Shown: positions 1 to 10,118 of the stretch, piece by piece
Layout of the letters: each line of letters opens with the position of its first letter
Numbering within the stretch: position 1 is the first letter of the stretch
DNA from: Roseateles sp. XES5
GTDB taxonomy: Bacteria > Pseudomonadota > Alphaproteobacteria > Rhizobiales > Rhizobiaceae
Assembly (NCBI RefSeq): GCF_020535545.1
Contig: NZ_CP084752.1
Coordinates: 3,962,672 to 4,026,671, forward strand
Reading direction: 5' to 3'
Length of the DNA stretch: 64,000 bases
Made by a program: the position numbers and the translations under genes
The notes under the pieces: model-generated
Seen by the model: the letters and a program-made list of their open reading frames with translations, nothing else
The model's database searches: none
What the model was told of the DNA's origin: nothing

Positions 1-1499
1 GCCAGAAGCTGCAACTCGCTCGGATCCTCGATATTGCCGGCAATCGCGCCGGCCAGATCGAGCGCGGCGATGTCGAGCCCCGGGAAGGCCTCGGCTGCCT
101 GACGGAAGACGGACATGCAGCGCGCATGGGCATACTGCACGTAGAACACCGGATTGTCCTTGGACTGTTCCGTGACCTTGGCGAAGTCGAAGTCGAGCGG
201 CTCGCTATTCTTGCGGTAGAGCATCATGAAGCGCACCGAGTCGCGGCCGACCTCCTCGACCACGTCGCGCAGCGTGACGAAGTCGCCGGAGCGCTTCGAC
301 ATCTTCACCGGCTCGCCGTTGCGATAGAGCTTGACCAGCTGGCACAGCAGAACCGTCAGCTTCGCCTTGCCTTCGGAAACGGCGCGCGCGACGGCCTCCA
401 GGCGCTTGACGTAACCGCCATGGTCGGCGCCGAGCACATAGATCATCTCGTCGAAGCCGCGGTCGAACTTGTCCTTGAAGTAGGCGACGTCGGCCGCGAA
501 ATAGGTATAGGAGCCGTCCGACTTGATCAGCGGGCGGTCGATATCGTCACCCACTTCCGTCGAGCGGAACAGCGTCTGCTCGCGGTCTTCCCAGTCTTCC
601 GGAAGCTGGCCCTTCGGCGGCGGCAGCACGCCCTTGTAGACATGGCCCTTGAAGGTCAGGTCGTTGATGGCGGTGCGGATCGGCGCGCCGTTGCCGGCAT
701 GCAGCGAGCGCTCGGAGAAGAAGATGTCATGATTGACGTTGAGGGCGGCCAGATCGTCGCGGATCATCGCCATCATCATCGCGATGGTCTTTTCCTTGAC
801 GATGGGCATCCACTGCTGCTCGGTCATGGCGCGCAGCGACGTGCCATGTTCGGCGGCCAGCGCCTCGCCGACCGGAACGAGATAGTCGCCCGGATAGAGG
901 CCCGACGGGATGTCGCCGATCGCCTCGCCCAGCGCCTCGCGGTAGCGCAGGAAGGCCGAGCGCGCGAGCACGTCGATCTGCGAGCCCGCGTCGTTGATGT
1001 AGTATTCCTTGGTCACGGCATAGCCGGCGAAGGCGAGCAGGTTGGCGAGCGCGTCGCCGACGACGGCGCCGCGGCAATGGCCGACATGCATCGGGCCGGT
1101 CGGGTTGGCCGAGACATATTCCACATTGACCTTGCGGCCGGCGCCGAGCGAACCGCGGCCGTAATCCGTGCCGGCCTCGACCATGGCGGCAAGCAGCTTC
1201 TGCCAATAGGGTACGGCAAGGCGCACATTGATGAAGCCGGGGCCGGCGACGCTGACCTCGCTCACTTCGGGATCGTTCTTCAGCTCGGCGACGATGAGGT
1301 CGGCGAGCGCGCGGGGATTGAGGCCAAGCGGCTTGGCGAGAACCATCGCCGCGTTGGTCGCGACGTCGCCATGGCTCGCATCGCGCGGCGGTTCGACGCT
1401 GATGCGGCCGAAATCGAGCTCGGCGCGTTTTTCACGCACGACCTCAAGTCCTTCGAGTACGTTTTTGATTCTGTTGTCGAAGTCTGTAAAAAGGTTCAT
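1..1499 (-). CDS. argS: Arginyl-tRNA synthetase, C-terminus cut by window edge
   Basis: Class I aminoacyl-tRNA synthetase that charges tRNA-Arg in the cytoplasm. The reverse-strand translation from the ATG at 1499 begins MNLFTDF, has the HIGH-type signature GPMHVGH near residue 140 and the KMSKR signature ([10 protein letters not shown]) further on. The N-terminal Add-1-like domain precedes the HIGH motif, as expected for ArgS. The frame stays open to base 1, so the C-terminal anticodon-binding part is mostly outside the window. An in-frame ATG three codons upstream is possible; MNLFTDF is the usual rhizobial start. It lies 67 nt downstream of dgt on the same strand and is probably co-transcribed with it. 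Confidence 0.95.
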   Translation of the reverse strand, partial: MNLFTDFDNRIKNVLEGLEVVREKRAELDFGRISVEPPRDASHGDVATNAAMVLAKPLGLNPRALADLIVAELKNDPEVSEVSVAGPGFINVRLAVPYWQKLLAAMVEAGTDYGRGSLGAGRKVNVEYVSANPTGPMHVGHCRGAVVGDALANLLAFAGYAVTKEYYINDAGSQIDVLARSAFLRYREALGEAIGDIPSGLYPGDYLVPVGEALAAEHGTSLRAMTEQQWMPIVKEKTIAMMMAMIRDDLAALNVNHDIFFSERSLHAGNGAPIRTAINDLTFKGHVYKGVLPPPKGQLPEDWEDREQTLFRSTEVGDDIDRPLIKSDGSYTYFAADVAYFKDKFDRGFDEMIYVLGADHGGYVKRLEAVARAVSEGKAKLTVLLCQLVKLYRNGEPVKMSKRSGDFVTLRDVVEEVGRDSVRFMMLYRKNSEPLDFDFAKVTEQSKDNPVFYVQYAHARCMSVFRQAAEAFPGLDIAALDLAGAIAGNIEDPSELQLL

Positions 1500-1566
1500 C
1501 TCATCCATCCGCACGCAGCCGCCCGTTGCGGGCTTTTTCTGCGAAGAAGTTCAGGTGCGCGGCTGA

Positions 1567-2787
1567 CTATCGCAATTCCGGAGTATGGTCAAACAGCCGC
1601 CGGTGGGTGTTGATCGCGTAGTTGTCGGTCATTCCGGCGAGATAGTCGCCGACATGACGGGCGCGCGCCGATTCCGGCATGGTGGCGATGCGGTCCACCC
1701 AATAGTGCCCCTGCATCAGCTGCGGGTCGTCCATATAGGCGTGGTAGAGGTCGGTCAGGATGGAGGCGGCGTTCGCCCTCACCCGCATGACCTCGGGATG
1801 GCGGTAGATGCGCGAGAACAGCAGCTTCTTGATCTGCTTGTCCGTCACCGACATCGCCTCGGAGAAGGTCGCCAGGCAGCGATGAGCCTTGCGCACGTCG
1901 TCGGCGCTTTCCGGCCGCTCGTCGCGGATCGCCTGCTGGGCATAGCCGATGACGTCCTCCACCATGGCGGTGATCTGCCGGCGCATGATCTCGTGGGTGA
2001 AGCGTGAGGCTTCGAGGCCCGGATAGCGCTCGTGCACGCCGCGCATCAGTTTTGCCAGGAACGGCACCTCCTCCAGCATCTCGAAGGTCAGGTAGCCGGA
2101 GCGCAGGCCGTCGTCGATGTCATGGGTGTTGTAGGCGATGTCGTCGGCGATGGCCGCGACCTGCGCCTCCATGCTGGCGAAGCTGCCGAGCTCCAGGTCG
2201 TGCAGGGCGCAATATTCGAGGATCGGCCGGGGCACGTCATCGCCCTCAGTGCATTCGCCCGTCGGGCCGATCAGCGGACCGTTGTGCTTGACGAGGCCTT
2301 CCAGGCTCTCCCAGGTGAGGTTCAGCCCGTCGAATTCGGCGTAGCGCCGTTCCAGCTTGGTGACGATGCGCAGCGACTGGGCATTGTGGTCGAAGCCGCC
2401 GAAGGGTTCCAGCACCTCGTGCAGCGCGTCCTCGCCGGTATGGCCGAAGGGCGTATGGCCGAAATCATGCACCAGCGCGACGCCTTCGGCGAGGTCCTCG
2501 TCGAGTTTCAGGGCGCGGGCGAGCGCCCGGGCGATCTGCGCCACCTCGATCGTATGGGTCAGGCGCGTGCGGTAATGGTCGCCATCGGCGGCGATGAAGA
2601 CCTGCGTCTTGTGCTTCAGGCGGCGGAAGGCGGTGGTGTGCACGATGCGGTCGCGGTCGCGCTGGAAATCGGAACGCGTCGGGCTTTCCGGCTCCGGGAA
2701 GAGCCGCCCGCGGGTCGCCCAGGGGTCGGAAGCATAGATGGCGCGCTGCCCCGCGCCGAAACCCAGCGCATGTCTGTCAAACGTCAT
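1567..2787 (-). CDS. dgt: Deoxyguanosinetriphosphate triphosphohydrolase-like protein (housekeeping dGTPase)
   Basis: HD-superfamily dNTP triphosphohydrolase of 406 residues that hydrolyses dNTPs to deoxynucleoside and triphosphate, contributing to dNTP pool balance. The conserved HD elements are visible: [13 protein letters not shown], then [15 protein letters not shown], then a distal D in [12 protein letters not shown]. The [11 protein letters not shown] segment near residue 55 is typical of the bacterial dGTPase-like family. It sits directly upstream of argS, with GC content and codon use like the core genome. This contrasts with the second, AT-rich dGTPase at 61862-63250. The erpA gene is divergent across a 219-nt promoter region. 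Confidence 0.92.
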   Translation of the reverse strand: MTFDRHALGFGAGQRAIYASDPWATRGRLFPEPESPTRSDFQRDRDRIVHTTAFRRLKHKTQVFIAADGDHYRTRLTHTIEVAQIARALARALKLDEDLAEGVALVHDFGHTPFGHTGEDALHEVLEPFGGFDHNAQSLRIVTKLERRYAEFDGLNLTWESLEGLVKHNGPLIGPTGECTEGDDVPRPILEYCALHDLELGSFASMEAQVAAIADDIAYNTHDIDDGLRSGYLTFEMLEEVPFLAKLMRGVHERYPGLEASRFTHEIMRRQITAMVEDVIGYAQQAIRDERPESADDVRKAHRCLATFSEAMSVTDKQIKKLLFSRIYRHPEVMRVRANAASILTDLYHAYMDDPQLMQGHYWVDRIATMPESARARHVGDYLAGMTDNYAINTHRRLFDHTPELR

Positions 2788-3006
2788 TCGTCACCTGCAT
2801 TCGCGCCGCCCATTGACGCGGCCTCAATGCCTTCATACCTATAGTGTGCACAGCGGCAAGTCCGGCCGCAAGCTGCGCCTGAAAGACAAGTGTTTTCAAT
2901 ATTTTGTTTTCAGTATCGCCGCTGAGGCCGGAAGATGGGCGATCCATTCGCCACCCGCGTTCGACAAGCGATTCTCTCCGGATCTTGACCCCGGCAGGAG
3001 GCAGAC

Positions 3007-3339
3007 ATGACCGACAAGTCCGTAACCATCTCCGACGCCGCCGCCCGACGCATCGCGGCGATCCTCGGCTCCGCCCCGGAAAAGCAGGCCCTTCGCGTCT
3101 CCGTCGAAGGCGGCGGCTGTTCCGGCTTTTCCTATAAGTTCGACCTCGTCGAAGACCAGCAGGACGACGACCTGGTGCTTCAGAAGGACGACGCCACCGT
3201 GCTGATCGACCAGCTCTCCCTCGTCTATATGGACGGATCGGAGATCGATTTCGTCGACAACCTGCTTGGCCAGTCCTTCCAGATCAAGAACCCGAACGCC
3301 GTCGCAAGCTGCGGCTGCGGCACCAGCTTCTCGATCTGA
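3007..3339 (+). CDS. erpA: Iron-sulfur cluster insertion protein, A-type carrier
   Basis: A-type Fe-S carrier of 110 residues (HesB/IscA/ErpA family) that delivers clusters to apo-enzymes. The three invariant cysteines are present: one in GGCSGF (about residue 38) and two in the C-terminal CGCGTSF. The ATG has a near-perfect AGGAGG ribosome site 5 nt upstream. The gene is followed after 23 nt by xthA on the same strand. The assignment to ErpA rather than IscA rests on its position outside an isc or suf operon and on the usual rhizobial naming, so the subtype is less certain than the family. Confidence 0.9.
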   Translation: MTDKSVTISDAAARRIAAILGSAPEKQALRVSVEGGGCSGFSYKFDLVEDQQDDDLVLQKDDATVLIDQLSLVYMDGSEIDFVDNLLGQSFQIKNPNAVASCGCGTSFSI

Positions 3340-3362
3340 CCTCAACCCGACAGGACCCCCGC

Positions 3363-4163
3363 ATGCCGATCAAGATTGCCACCTGGAACATCAACGGCGT
3401 GCGGGCGCGCATCGACAATCTCGTCGCCTGGCTGAAGGAATCCAATCCCGATATCGTCGGCCTGCAGGAAATCAAGACCGTCGACGAGAGCTTTCCGCGC
3501 GCCGAGATCGAGGCGCTCGGCTATCACGTCGAGACGCATGGCCAGAAGGGCTTCAACGGCGTCGCCCTGCTCTCCAAGATCAGGCCGGACGAGGTGAACC
3601 GCGGCCTACCCGGCGACGAGGGCGACGAGCAGTCGCGTTTCATCGAGGGCGTCTTTTCCGTCGAGGGCGGCGTCGTCCGCTTCTGCTCGCTGTACCTGCC
3701 CAACGGCAACCCCGCCGACGACCCGGTGAAATATCCCTACAAGCTGTCCTGGATGGACCGGCTCATCGCCTTTGCCGAGGATCGCCTCGCGCTGGAAGAG
3801 CCGCTGATCCTTGCCGGCGACTACAATGTCATTCCTGAGCCGCACGACTGCTGGGACGTCAAGGTCTGGGAACGGGACGCGCTCTACCTGCCCGCCACGC
3901 GCCAGACCTTCCGCCGTCTCGAGAACCTCGGCCTGACCGATGCCGTGCGCGCCTCGAGCGATGCGACGCCGCTCTATACGTTCTGGGATTACCAGGGGGG
4001 CTGCTGGCCGAAGAACTTCGGCATCCGCATCGACCATCTCATGCTGTCCGCCGAAGCCTCGGACCGCCTCGTCTCGACGGCGGTGGAAAAGCACGTGCGC
4101 AACTGGGAAAAGCCCTCGGACCACGTGCCGGTCGTCGCGGTGCTGGATTACGCCGCGGCATAG
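3363..4163 (+). CDS. xthA: Exodeoxyribonuclease III
   Basis: AP endonuclease and 3'-5' exonuclease of base-excision repair, 266 residues, of the endonuclease/exonuclease/phosphatase fold. Visible motifs are TWNINGVRAR at the N-terminus, LQEIKT carrying the metal-binding Glu, GDYNVIPEPHDCWD with the catalytic Asp/Asn pair, and the terminal SDHVPV with the general-base His. The length matches bacterial ExoIII. It follows erpA closely in the same direction and may share its promoter. The 131 nt between its stop and the end of exoR are non-coding. Confidence 0.94.
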   Translation: MPIKIATWNINGVRARIDNLVAWLKESNPDIVGLQEIKTVDESFPRAEIEALGYHVETHGQKGFNGVALLSKIRPDEVNRGLPGDEGDEQSRFIEGVFSVEGGVVRFCSLYLPNGNPADDPVKYPYKLSWMDRLIAFAEDRLALEEPLILAGDYNVIPEPHDCWDVKVWERDALYLPATRQTFRRLENLGLTDAVRASSDATPLYTFWDYQGGCWPKNFGIRIDHLMLSAEASDRLVSTAVEKHVRNWEKPSDHVPVVAVLDYAAA

Positions 4164-4294
4164 CCGGCGGCGCAATACCTCTCACCCACGCGCCATCACC
4201 CTCTCCCCATCAACGGGGCGAGGACGGCAAGAGGCACCGATTCTCAAAAGGGAATGTCCGGATGGCCGCCGCGCCAGCGGCTGGCCGTCCCGCC

Positions 4295-5098
4295 TCAATC
4301 GCCGGGATTGAAGCGGATGTTCTGCGCCAGCGCGACACCACGGCGGCGTTCTTCCTCGCTGGCCACCGAGAAGGCCTCTTCCTGCGTGGCCTGAAGCCAG
4401 GCACAGTCCTTGGGCAGGCAGTGGTCGAGCGCGGCGGTCATGAAGGCGAGGCCGCGGGCGACGTCGCCTTCCTGGAAGATGATGTTGCCGAAGAGCCCCA
4501 TGGCGCCGGCATGGCCGTTATTGCGCGCGCGGTTCAGCCACTTCTTGGCCTGGTGCACGCTGACGGAACCGCCCTCGCCGGTCAGCATCATGCGGCCGAG
4601 CTGGAACTGGGCTTCCGGAATGCCGAAGGCGGACGCGGCCTGGAAATAGAGCTGGCGGGCCTGCGTGAGGTCGATCTTGACGGGGCTGTTGGGAATGCCG
4701 CGACGGTAGTAGCTGGCAAGCGAGATCAGCGCATTGGCGAAGTAACTGGTGTCCTGGGATTCCGGCTCGACGCCGGCCTGGGCGATCTCACTGTAGATCT
4801 TGAAGGCTTCGAGATCGTCTTCCTGCACGCCGTCGCCATCGGCATACATGTTGGCGAGCTTCCAGCGCGAGGCCGTATGGCCCTTTTCCGCCGCGTAGCG
4901 ATAGGCCTCGACGGCATCGCTCTTGCGGCCCTCCTTGTAGGAGGAAAAACCGAATTTGAAGAGGTCGAACGGACCGCTTTCCTTGCTGACGCCGGACTGA
5001 GGATCGAATGCGAGGGCCTGGGGCGCCATCCAGGAGGACAGCGACAGGCAAAGGCCCATTACCAGTACTTTCATCGGCATCAACTCGGGCTTCGGCAT
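4295..5098 (-). CDS. exoR: Periplasmic regulator ExoR (Sel1-repeat protein)
   Basis: ExoR is a periplasmic inhibitor of the ExoS-ChvI two-component system that controls exopolysaccharide, motility and the acid or host-entry switch in rhizobia and Agrobacterium. From the ATG at 5098 the product is 267 residues, matching the known size (268 in S. meliloti). Residues 1-30 form a signal peptide ending in PQALA before FDPQSG. The rest is Sel1/TPR-like repeats, such as YRYAAEKGHTASRWKLA and the block around NNGHAGAMGLFGN. The frame is open further upstream, to 5281, but that extension would bury the signal peptide. The next gene downstream is convergent xthA. Confidence 0.9.
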   Translation of the reverse strand: MPKPELMPMKVLVMGLCLSLSSWMAPQALAFDPQSGVSKESGPFDLFKFGFSSYKEGRKSDAVEAYRYAAEKGHTASRWKLANMYADGDGVQEDDLEAFKIYSEIAQAGVEPESQDTSYFANALISLASYYRRGIPNSPVKIDLTQARQLYFQAASAFGIPEAQFQLGRMMLTGEGGSVSVHQAKKWLNRARNNGHAGAMGLFGNIIFQEGDVARGLAFMTAALDHCLPKDCAWLQATQEEAFSVASEEERRRGVALAQNIRFNPGD

Positions 5099-5407
5099 CA
5101 CTTTTACAATTCCGCGCCGCGCCTTCTTCGCTGTTCCGGACCGGACATACACGGCTCTCGTGCAGGTTTCCGGCAATTCCGGCGACAATGACATCGGCTG
5201 GCTCATCGTTTCCCTAGGGCGCGGTTCCACGCGTCTACATGCCCCTATCGCTGCGCCCCGTTTGTGGCGGGAAATGGACATTTGGACGCTTGCCTAGGGG
5301 TGTAGCAAACTCTGGAAAAAAATGTGTTGCGATTCCGTCACATTTTTTCACAGCCCGCTGTGATTTCCCCAGGAGGCACGGCCCGGCGCAAGAAAGCGTT
5401 AACCAAC
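5099..5407. other. Intergenic region upstream of exoR
   Basis: About 310 nt between the exoR start and the porin terminator. It must contain the exoR promoter. The right half (5300-5360) is AT-rich, with runs such as AAAAAAATG. No further gene and no repeat were seen. ChvI is known to act on exoR in S. meliloti, but I could not recognise a binding site with confidence here. Confidence 0.5.
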
Positions 5408-5436
5408 AAAAAGGGCCCGGCGATGACGCCGGGCCC
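5408..5436 (-). terminator. Rho-independent terminator of the FadL-type porin gene
   Basis: On the minus strand a perfect 10-bp stem (GGGCCCGGCG with CGCCGGGCCC) around a TCAT loop is followed by TTTTTG. It lies 27 nt past the porin stop codon. Confidence 0.85.
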
Positions 5437-5463
5437 GATTCTGACCGTTAAGAGGTCCGCCGA

Positions 5464-6696
5464 TCAGAATTTAACCTTCAGGGACGTCGTGACCGCGGAG
5501 ACGAGATCGGTGTCGAAATCGTAGGTCGCGCGGTTGCCGTAGGTGCGGCCGTCGATCGTGACCGGACGGGACTCGCCGCTCGTCAGGATGCCGAGCGCGC
5601 CGCCGAGGCGGAACTCGACGTTCTGGGTCGGCGCGTAGGAAACGCCAGCGCCGACCGTCCAGGTGTCGGTGTGCGTGCCCATGCCGGTGCTGACGCCACG
5701 ATCCCAGGTCAGGCTGACCGCGCCGCTCCACTGGTCGTTGAACTTGTGGCCGACGCCGCCGGTGATCGCCCAGCCATCACGATAGAGCAGGTCGAGGGAC
5801 GTTGCTTCCGTCGGGCTGTTCGTGCGGCAGGCAGCCAGGGCGCGCGTCGCTTCCGGGCAGAACGCGATGCTCTGGAGCTGGCTCCAGTCGGTCCACTTGA
5901 CGCCGCCGAAGACCAGCCAGCCCGGCGCGACGCCGGTCTGGAACTTGAATTCCAGCGAGTCCGGCATGCTGGCCGAACCGAAGACCGGGATGACCGCGCC
6001 CGTGACCTGGCTCAGGTTGAGCGTGCCGGTGATGTTGTCGAGATCGACCGCGCTGTTATAGACGAGGCTCGTGCGGAGCGCATATTCCTCGATCTCGTAG
6101 GCAACGCCGGCGCGCCAGCCCCAGCCGTCGCCCTCGAGGCCCAGATGACCGATGCCGGTACGGCCGAGCGGAATGACCGCCGTGCTGACCAGACGATCCT
6201 GGAAGCCGGAAATTTCCTGGTAGAAGCCGCCGGCGATCAGACGCAGCTGGCCCTGTCCCATGTCGAAGGAATAGGAGCAGGTCGTCGCGTAGTTGCGGCT
6301 CTTCAGGTTGGTTTCGATGTTTTCGTTCGCACCGGCCCAGTCGGCACCCTGATTGAGGTGTGCGCCCCACGGCTCGGAGTAATCAGCGATACAGTCGACG
6401 GCATCGCCGAACGAGGCCTTGAAGCCGACGCGCGGAACCAGATAGCTGTCCGTCGCGCGGATGCCCTGGCTCGGACGACCGCTGATATTGCCGCCGTCAG
6501 CCGGGTTGTCGACGACGTTGTTCAGCTTGCGCTGCGGGTTGACATAGGTCAGGCCCGTTTCGATCGCGTAGCCCGAGGGCTCGAACAGCAGATCGATGTT
6601 GTAACCGGCACGCTCAAGGCCGCCAGCATGAGCAGACGTCGCCGTCAGCAGCGCAACCGCCGCCAAAGCACCTACGCCGACATTCTTCTTACGCAT
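5464..6696 (-). CDS. OmpP1/FadL-family outer-membrane transport protein
   Basis: Outer-membrane beta-barrel of the FadL/TodX family, 410 residues, which normally carries long-chain fatty acids or other hydrophobic compounds across the outer membrane. A clear signal peptide (residues 1-24, ending SAHA) precedes GGLERAGYNIDLL, the conserved family start that forms the N-terminal hatch. The protein ends in LKVKF, an aromatic C-terminus typical of barrels recognised by Bam. The start is supported by a GGGGAGGA ribosome site 4 nt upstream. The gene is single, with its own strong terminator. The substrate cannot be told from sequence. Confidence 0.88.
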   Translation of the reverse strand: MRKKNVGVGALAAVALLTATSAHAGGLERAGYNIDLLFEPSGYAIETGLTYVNPQRKLNNVVDNPADGGNISGRPSQGIRATDSYLVPRVGFKASFGDAVDCIADYSEPWGAHLNQGADWAGANENIETNLKSRNYATTCSYSFDMGQGQLRLIAGGFYQEISGFQDRLVSTAVIPLGRTGIGHLGLEGDGWGWRAGVAYEIEEYALRTSLVYNSAVDLDNITGTLNLSQVTGAVIPVFGSASMPDSLEFKFQTGVAPGWLVFGGVKWTDWSQLQSIAFCPEATRALAACRTNSPTEATSLDLLYRDGWAITGGVGHKFNDQWSGAVSLTWDRGVSTGMGTHTDTWTVGAGVSYAPTQNVEFRLGGALGILTSGESRPVTIDGRTYGNRATYDFDTDLVSAVTTSLKVKF

Positions 6697-6993
6697 AAAG
6701 TCCTCCCCTGCGTGGCTCGCGCGGCCGACAGCTGCCTCCGTCCCGCGCCTCTCCGAACATGACTATCGAAGACGCGCGCCAGCTTGGCAAATCCAAGTTT
6801 TAGCCCCTCATTTCCCGACAGAGGCGAATAAATTACGTAAGATTTTTCTGAAGACCCTCAGCAATCCGTCGCGAAGGAATTAAATTCCACGCGGCAAAGA
6901 ATATCGCCATCGAATCGGAATGGATTTCCAATCCGCCGCAATCGTGTCACATTTTGACCACAACGGATTTTTTGCGAACCACCCCTTGAATAG
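6697..6993. other. Porin gene upstream region
   Basis: About 300 nt between the porin start and the valS terminator. The segment 6820-6970 is clearly AT-rich (for example AATAAATTACGTAAG) and probably holds the porin promoter. No gene or repeat was recognised. Confidence 0.4.
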
Positions 6994-7022
6994 AAAACCG
7001 CGCCGGGGCGTCCGGCGCGGTT
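6994..7022 (-). terminator. Terminator downstream of valS
   Basis: On the minus strand an 11-bp stem (AACCGCGCCGG with CCGGCGCGGTT) and a 5-nt loop are followed by a short T tract (TTTTCT). It lies about 30 nt past the valS stop. Confidence 0.75.
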
Positions 7023-7052
7023 CTCAGGGCTTTGCGGTGTGTATCGAGAGAA

Positions 7053-9980
7053 TCAGCCGGCTTCGCTGACCCGGGTCAAGGCCACGGCAAGGCTGGCGAG
7101 CTGCTGTTCGAGTTCGCTCATGCGCTCGCGCTCGGCCTCGACGACCTCCGGCTTGGCATTGGCGACGAACTTTTCGTTCGACAGCTTGCCCTCGATGCGG
7201 GCCGCCTCCGTCTTCGCTTTGTCGATCGCCTTTTCGAGACGCGCCTTTTCGGCGGAAAGATCGATCAGGCTGCCGAGCGGCAGGCAGGCGGTGGCTTCGC
7301 CTACGACGATCTGCGCCGCGCCCTTCGGTGCCGCGTCCTCCAGCCGGATCGTCTCGACGCGGGCAAGACGGCGGATCGCCGAGTCATGCGTCGCCAGCCG
7401 CTTCTGCGTCAGGGCATTGGCGCCCACGACGACGAGCGGGGCCATGGCGCTCGGCGGCACGTTCATTTCCGCGCGGACCGAGCGGATGCCCGAGACGAGA
7501 TCGACCAGCCAGTTGATCTCGTCGGCGGCCGCATCGTCGGCATAGGCCGGCGACGGCCAGGCGGCATGGCAGATCAGGCTGTCGCGGCTGACGCCCTCGC
7601 CGGCCGTGTGCGCCCAGAGCTCTTCCGTCATGAAGGGCATGAACGGATGCAGGAGCTTGTAGGTCTCCTCCAGCACATAGGCGGCGCAGGCCTGCGATTC
7701 CGCCTTGGCGGCCTCGTCCTCGCCGCTGAAGACCGGCTTCAGCAGTTCGAGATACCAGTCGCAGAACTGGTTCCAGATGAAGCGGTAGAGCGTGCTGGCC
7801 GCATCGTTGAAGCGGTAGGTCTCGACCGCCTCGGTGACGTCGCGGGCGGTGCGCGCGAGCTCCGTCAGGATCCAGCGGTTGATCGTCAGCGAGGCCGTTT
7901 CCGGCACGAAATGCGGGTCGCTCTTCACGCCGTTCATCTCGGCGAAGCGCGTGGCGTTCCACAGCTTGGTGCCGAAGTTGCGGTAGCCGGCGATGCGCGC
8001 CGGGTCGAGCTTCACGTCGCGGCCCTGCGCGGCCATGATGGCCAGCGTGAAACGCAGCGCGTCCGCGCCGTATTCGTCGATCAGTTCGAGCGGGTCGATG
8101 ACGTTGCCCTTCGACTTCGACATCTTCTGCCCGTTCTTGTCGCGCACCAGTGCGTGGACATAGACGGTGTGGAACGGCTCGACCGGGGTACCGGCCTCAT
8201 CCTTCATGAAGTGCAGGCCCATCATGATCATCCGGGCAACCCAGAAGAAGATGATGTCGTAGCCGGTCACCAGCACCGAGCTGGGCAGGAACAGGTCCTG
8301 CTCCAGGGTCTTGGCGGGCCAGCCCAGGGTGGAGAAGGGCACCAGGGCGGAGGAGTACCAGGTGTCCAGCACGTCCTCGTCGCGCTTGAGAGTCTTGCCC
8401 GGCGCGAAGTTCTCCAGCTTTTCCTCCACCCAGGCCTTCCACGGGCCTTCATGGGCGATGTAATGCTGGATGGCGGCGTGCAGCGCCTCTTCCTCGGTCT
8501 TTTCGACGATGACATTGCCGTCCTCGTCGTACCAGGCCGGGATCTGATGACCCCACCAGAGCTGGCGCGAGATGCACCAGTCCTGGATGTTCTTCATCCA
8601 TTCGAAATAGGTCTTTTCCCAGTTCTTCGGAACGAAGTTGGTGCGGCCTTCACGGACGGAGGCGATGGCCGGCTTGGCCAGCGTCGCGGCGTCGGCGAAC
8701 CACTGGTCGGTCAGCATCGGCTCGATGACGACGCCGGAGCGGTCGCCGAAGGGCTGCATGACCTTCTTGTTCTCGACATAGGGAACGTCGTTGCCTTCGG
8801 CATCCTTGACGGTGACGGCAAGACCTTCGGCGTTGATCGCCTCAACGATAAGCTTGCGCGCCTCGTAGCGGTCGAGACCGCGATACTCGTCGGGCACGAG
8901 GTTGATGTCGTCGACTTCCGCTTCGTTCGGAACGTGGCCGGATTTGGCGATGGCGAGCGCCTGCGCCGCGTAGACGGCATAGGGTTCGCCGTCGGCGCGC
9001 ATGGAGGCGCGCGTGTCCATCAGGCGGTAGAGCGGAATGTTGTTGCGGCGGGCGACCTGGTAGTCGTTGAAGTCATGCGCGCCGGTGATCTTGACCGCAC
9101 CGGAGCCGAAATCCTTCTCCGGATATTCGTCGGTGATGATCGGGATCAGGCGGCGATGCTCCTTCGGGCCGACCGGGATCTCGCAGAGCTTGCCGACGAT
9201 CGGCGCATAGCGCTCGTCCGTCGGGTGGACGGCGACCGCGCCGTCGCCCAGCATCGTTTCGGGACGCGTGGTGGCGATCGAGATATAGTCGCGCTCTTCC
9301 TGAAGCACGACGTTTCCGTCGGCATCCTTCTCGACATAGGTATAGGTGGCCCCGTCGGCGAGCGGATACTTGAAGTGCCACATGTGGCCGTCGACTTCCT
9401 TGTTCTCGACCTCGAGGTCGGAAATCGCCGTTTCAAATTTCGGGTCCCAGTTGACGAGACGCTTGCCGCGATAGATCAGGCCTTCCTTGTAGAGCGAGAC
9501 GAAGACTTCGAGCACGGCCTCGGACAGGCCCTCGTCCATGGTGAAGCGTTCGCGCGACCAGTCGCAGGACGCGCCGAGGCGCTTCAGCTGGTTGAAGATC
9601 AGCCCGCCGGATTCGGCCTTCCATTCCCAGACCTTCTCGACGAAGGCCTCGCGGCCCATCTCGCGGCGGCTCGGCTGCTTTTCGGCGGCAAGCTTGCGCT
9701 CGACGACCATCTGGGTCGCGATGCCGGCATGGTCCATGCCCGGCTGCCACAGCACGTCCTTGCCGCGCATGCGCTCGAAGCGGACCATGATGTCCTGCAG
9801 CGTGTTGTTGAGCGCATGGCCCATATGCAGAGAACCCGTCACGTTCGGCGGCGGGATCACGATGGTGAAGGTCTCGGCGCCGGGCTTTGCGCCCTCGCCT
9901 GCGCGGAAGGCGTCCGCGTCTTCCCACGTCTTGGCAATGCGCGGCTCGACCGCTGCGGAATCATAGTTCTTTTCAAGCAT
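7053..9980 (-). CDS. valS: Valyl-tRNA synthetase
   Basis: Class Ia synthetase of 975 residues that charges tRNA-Val and edits mischarged Thr. Visible motifs are the HIGH-type GSLHMGHALNN near residue 50, the editing-domain region with TTRPETMLGD, and KMSKSKGN near residue 620. The C-terminus is a tRNA-binding coiled coil (about residues 905-970, rich in E, K and A). The order popZ-valS on the same strand is usual for rhizobia. A terminator separates popZ from valS, so valS should have its own promoter in the 70 nt before its start. Confidence 0.96.
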   Translation of the reverse strand: MLEKNYDSAAVEPRIAKTWEDADAFRAGEGAKPGAETFTIVIPPPNVTGSLHMGHALNNTLQDIMVRFERMRGKDVLWQPGMDHAGIATQMVVERKLAAEKQPSRREMGREAFVEKVWEWKAESGGLIFNQLKRLGASCDWSRERFTMDEGLSEAVLEVFVSLYKEGLIYRGKRLVNWDPKFETAISDLEVENKEVDGHMWHFKYPLADGATYTYVEKDADGNVVLQEERDYISIATTRPETMLGDGAVAVHPTDERYAPIVGKLCEIPVGPKEHRRLIPIITDEYPEKDFGSGAVKITGAHDFNDYQVARRNNIPLYRLMDTRASMRADGEPYAVYAAQALAIAKSGHVPNEAEVDDINLVPDEYRGLDRYEARKLIVEAINAEGLAVTVKDAEGNDVPYVENKKVMQPFGDRSGVVIEPMLTDQWFADAATLAKPAIASVREGRTNFVPKNWEKTYFEWMKNIQDWCISRQLWWGHQIPAWYDEDGNVIVEKTEEEALHAAIQHYIAHEGPWKAWVEEKLENFAPGKTLKRDEDVLDTWYSSALVPFSTLGWPAKTLEQDLFLPSSVLVTGYDIIFFWVARMIMMGLHFMKDEAGTPVEPFHTVYVHALVRDKNGQKMSKSKGNVIDPLELIDEYGADALRFTLAIMAAQGRDVKLDPARIAGYRNFGTKLWNATRFAEMNGVKSDPHFVPETASLTINRWILTELARTARDVTEAVETYRFNDAASTLYRFIWNQFCDWYLELLKPVFSGEDEAAKAESQACAAYVLEETYKLLHPFMPFMTEELWAHTAGEGVSRDSLICHAAWPSPAYADDAAADEINWLVDLVSGIRSVRAEMNVPPSAMAPLVVVGANALTQKRLATHDSAIRRLARVETIRLEDAAPKGAAQIVVGEATACLPLGSLIDLSAEKARLEKAIDKAKTEAARIEGKLSNEKFVANAKPEVVEAERERMSELEQQLASLAVALTRVSEAG

Positions 9981-10056
9981 TTTCGTGCGTGGCCTGCTGT
10001 TTGTCGGTTGGGTTTTCTAAACCGGATGGCCGGCATGGAGTCAACAATATCAGAAG

Positions 10057-10086
10057 AAAAGCCGCGCCGGGGGCCCCCGGCGCGGC
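10057..10086 (-). terminator. Terminator downstream of popZ
   Basis: Perfect 26-nt palindrome at 10061-10086 (arms GCCGCGCCGGGGG and CCCCCGGCGCGGC) followed on the minus strand by TTTTCTTCTG. It lies between the popZ stop and the valS start. Confidence 0.85.
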
Positions 10087-10118
10087 TCAAACCATCTTTT
10101 CGTCAATGGCGGCGTCGG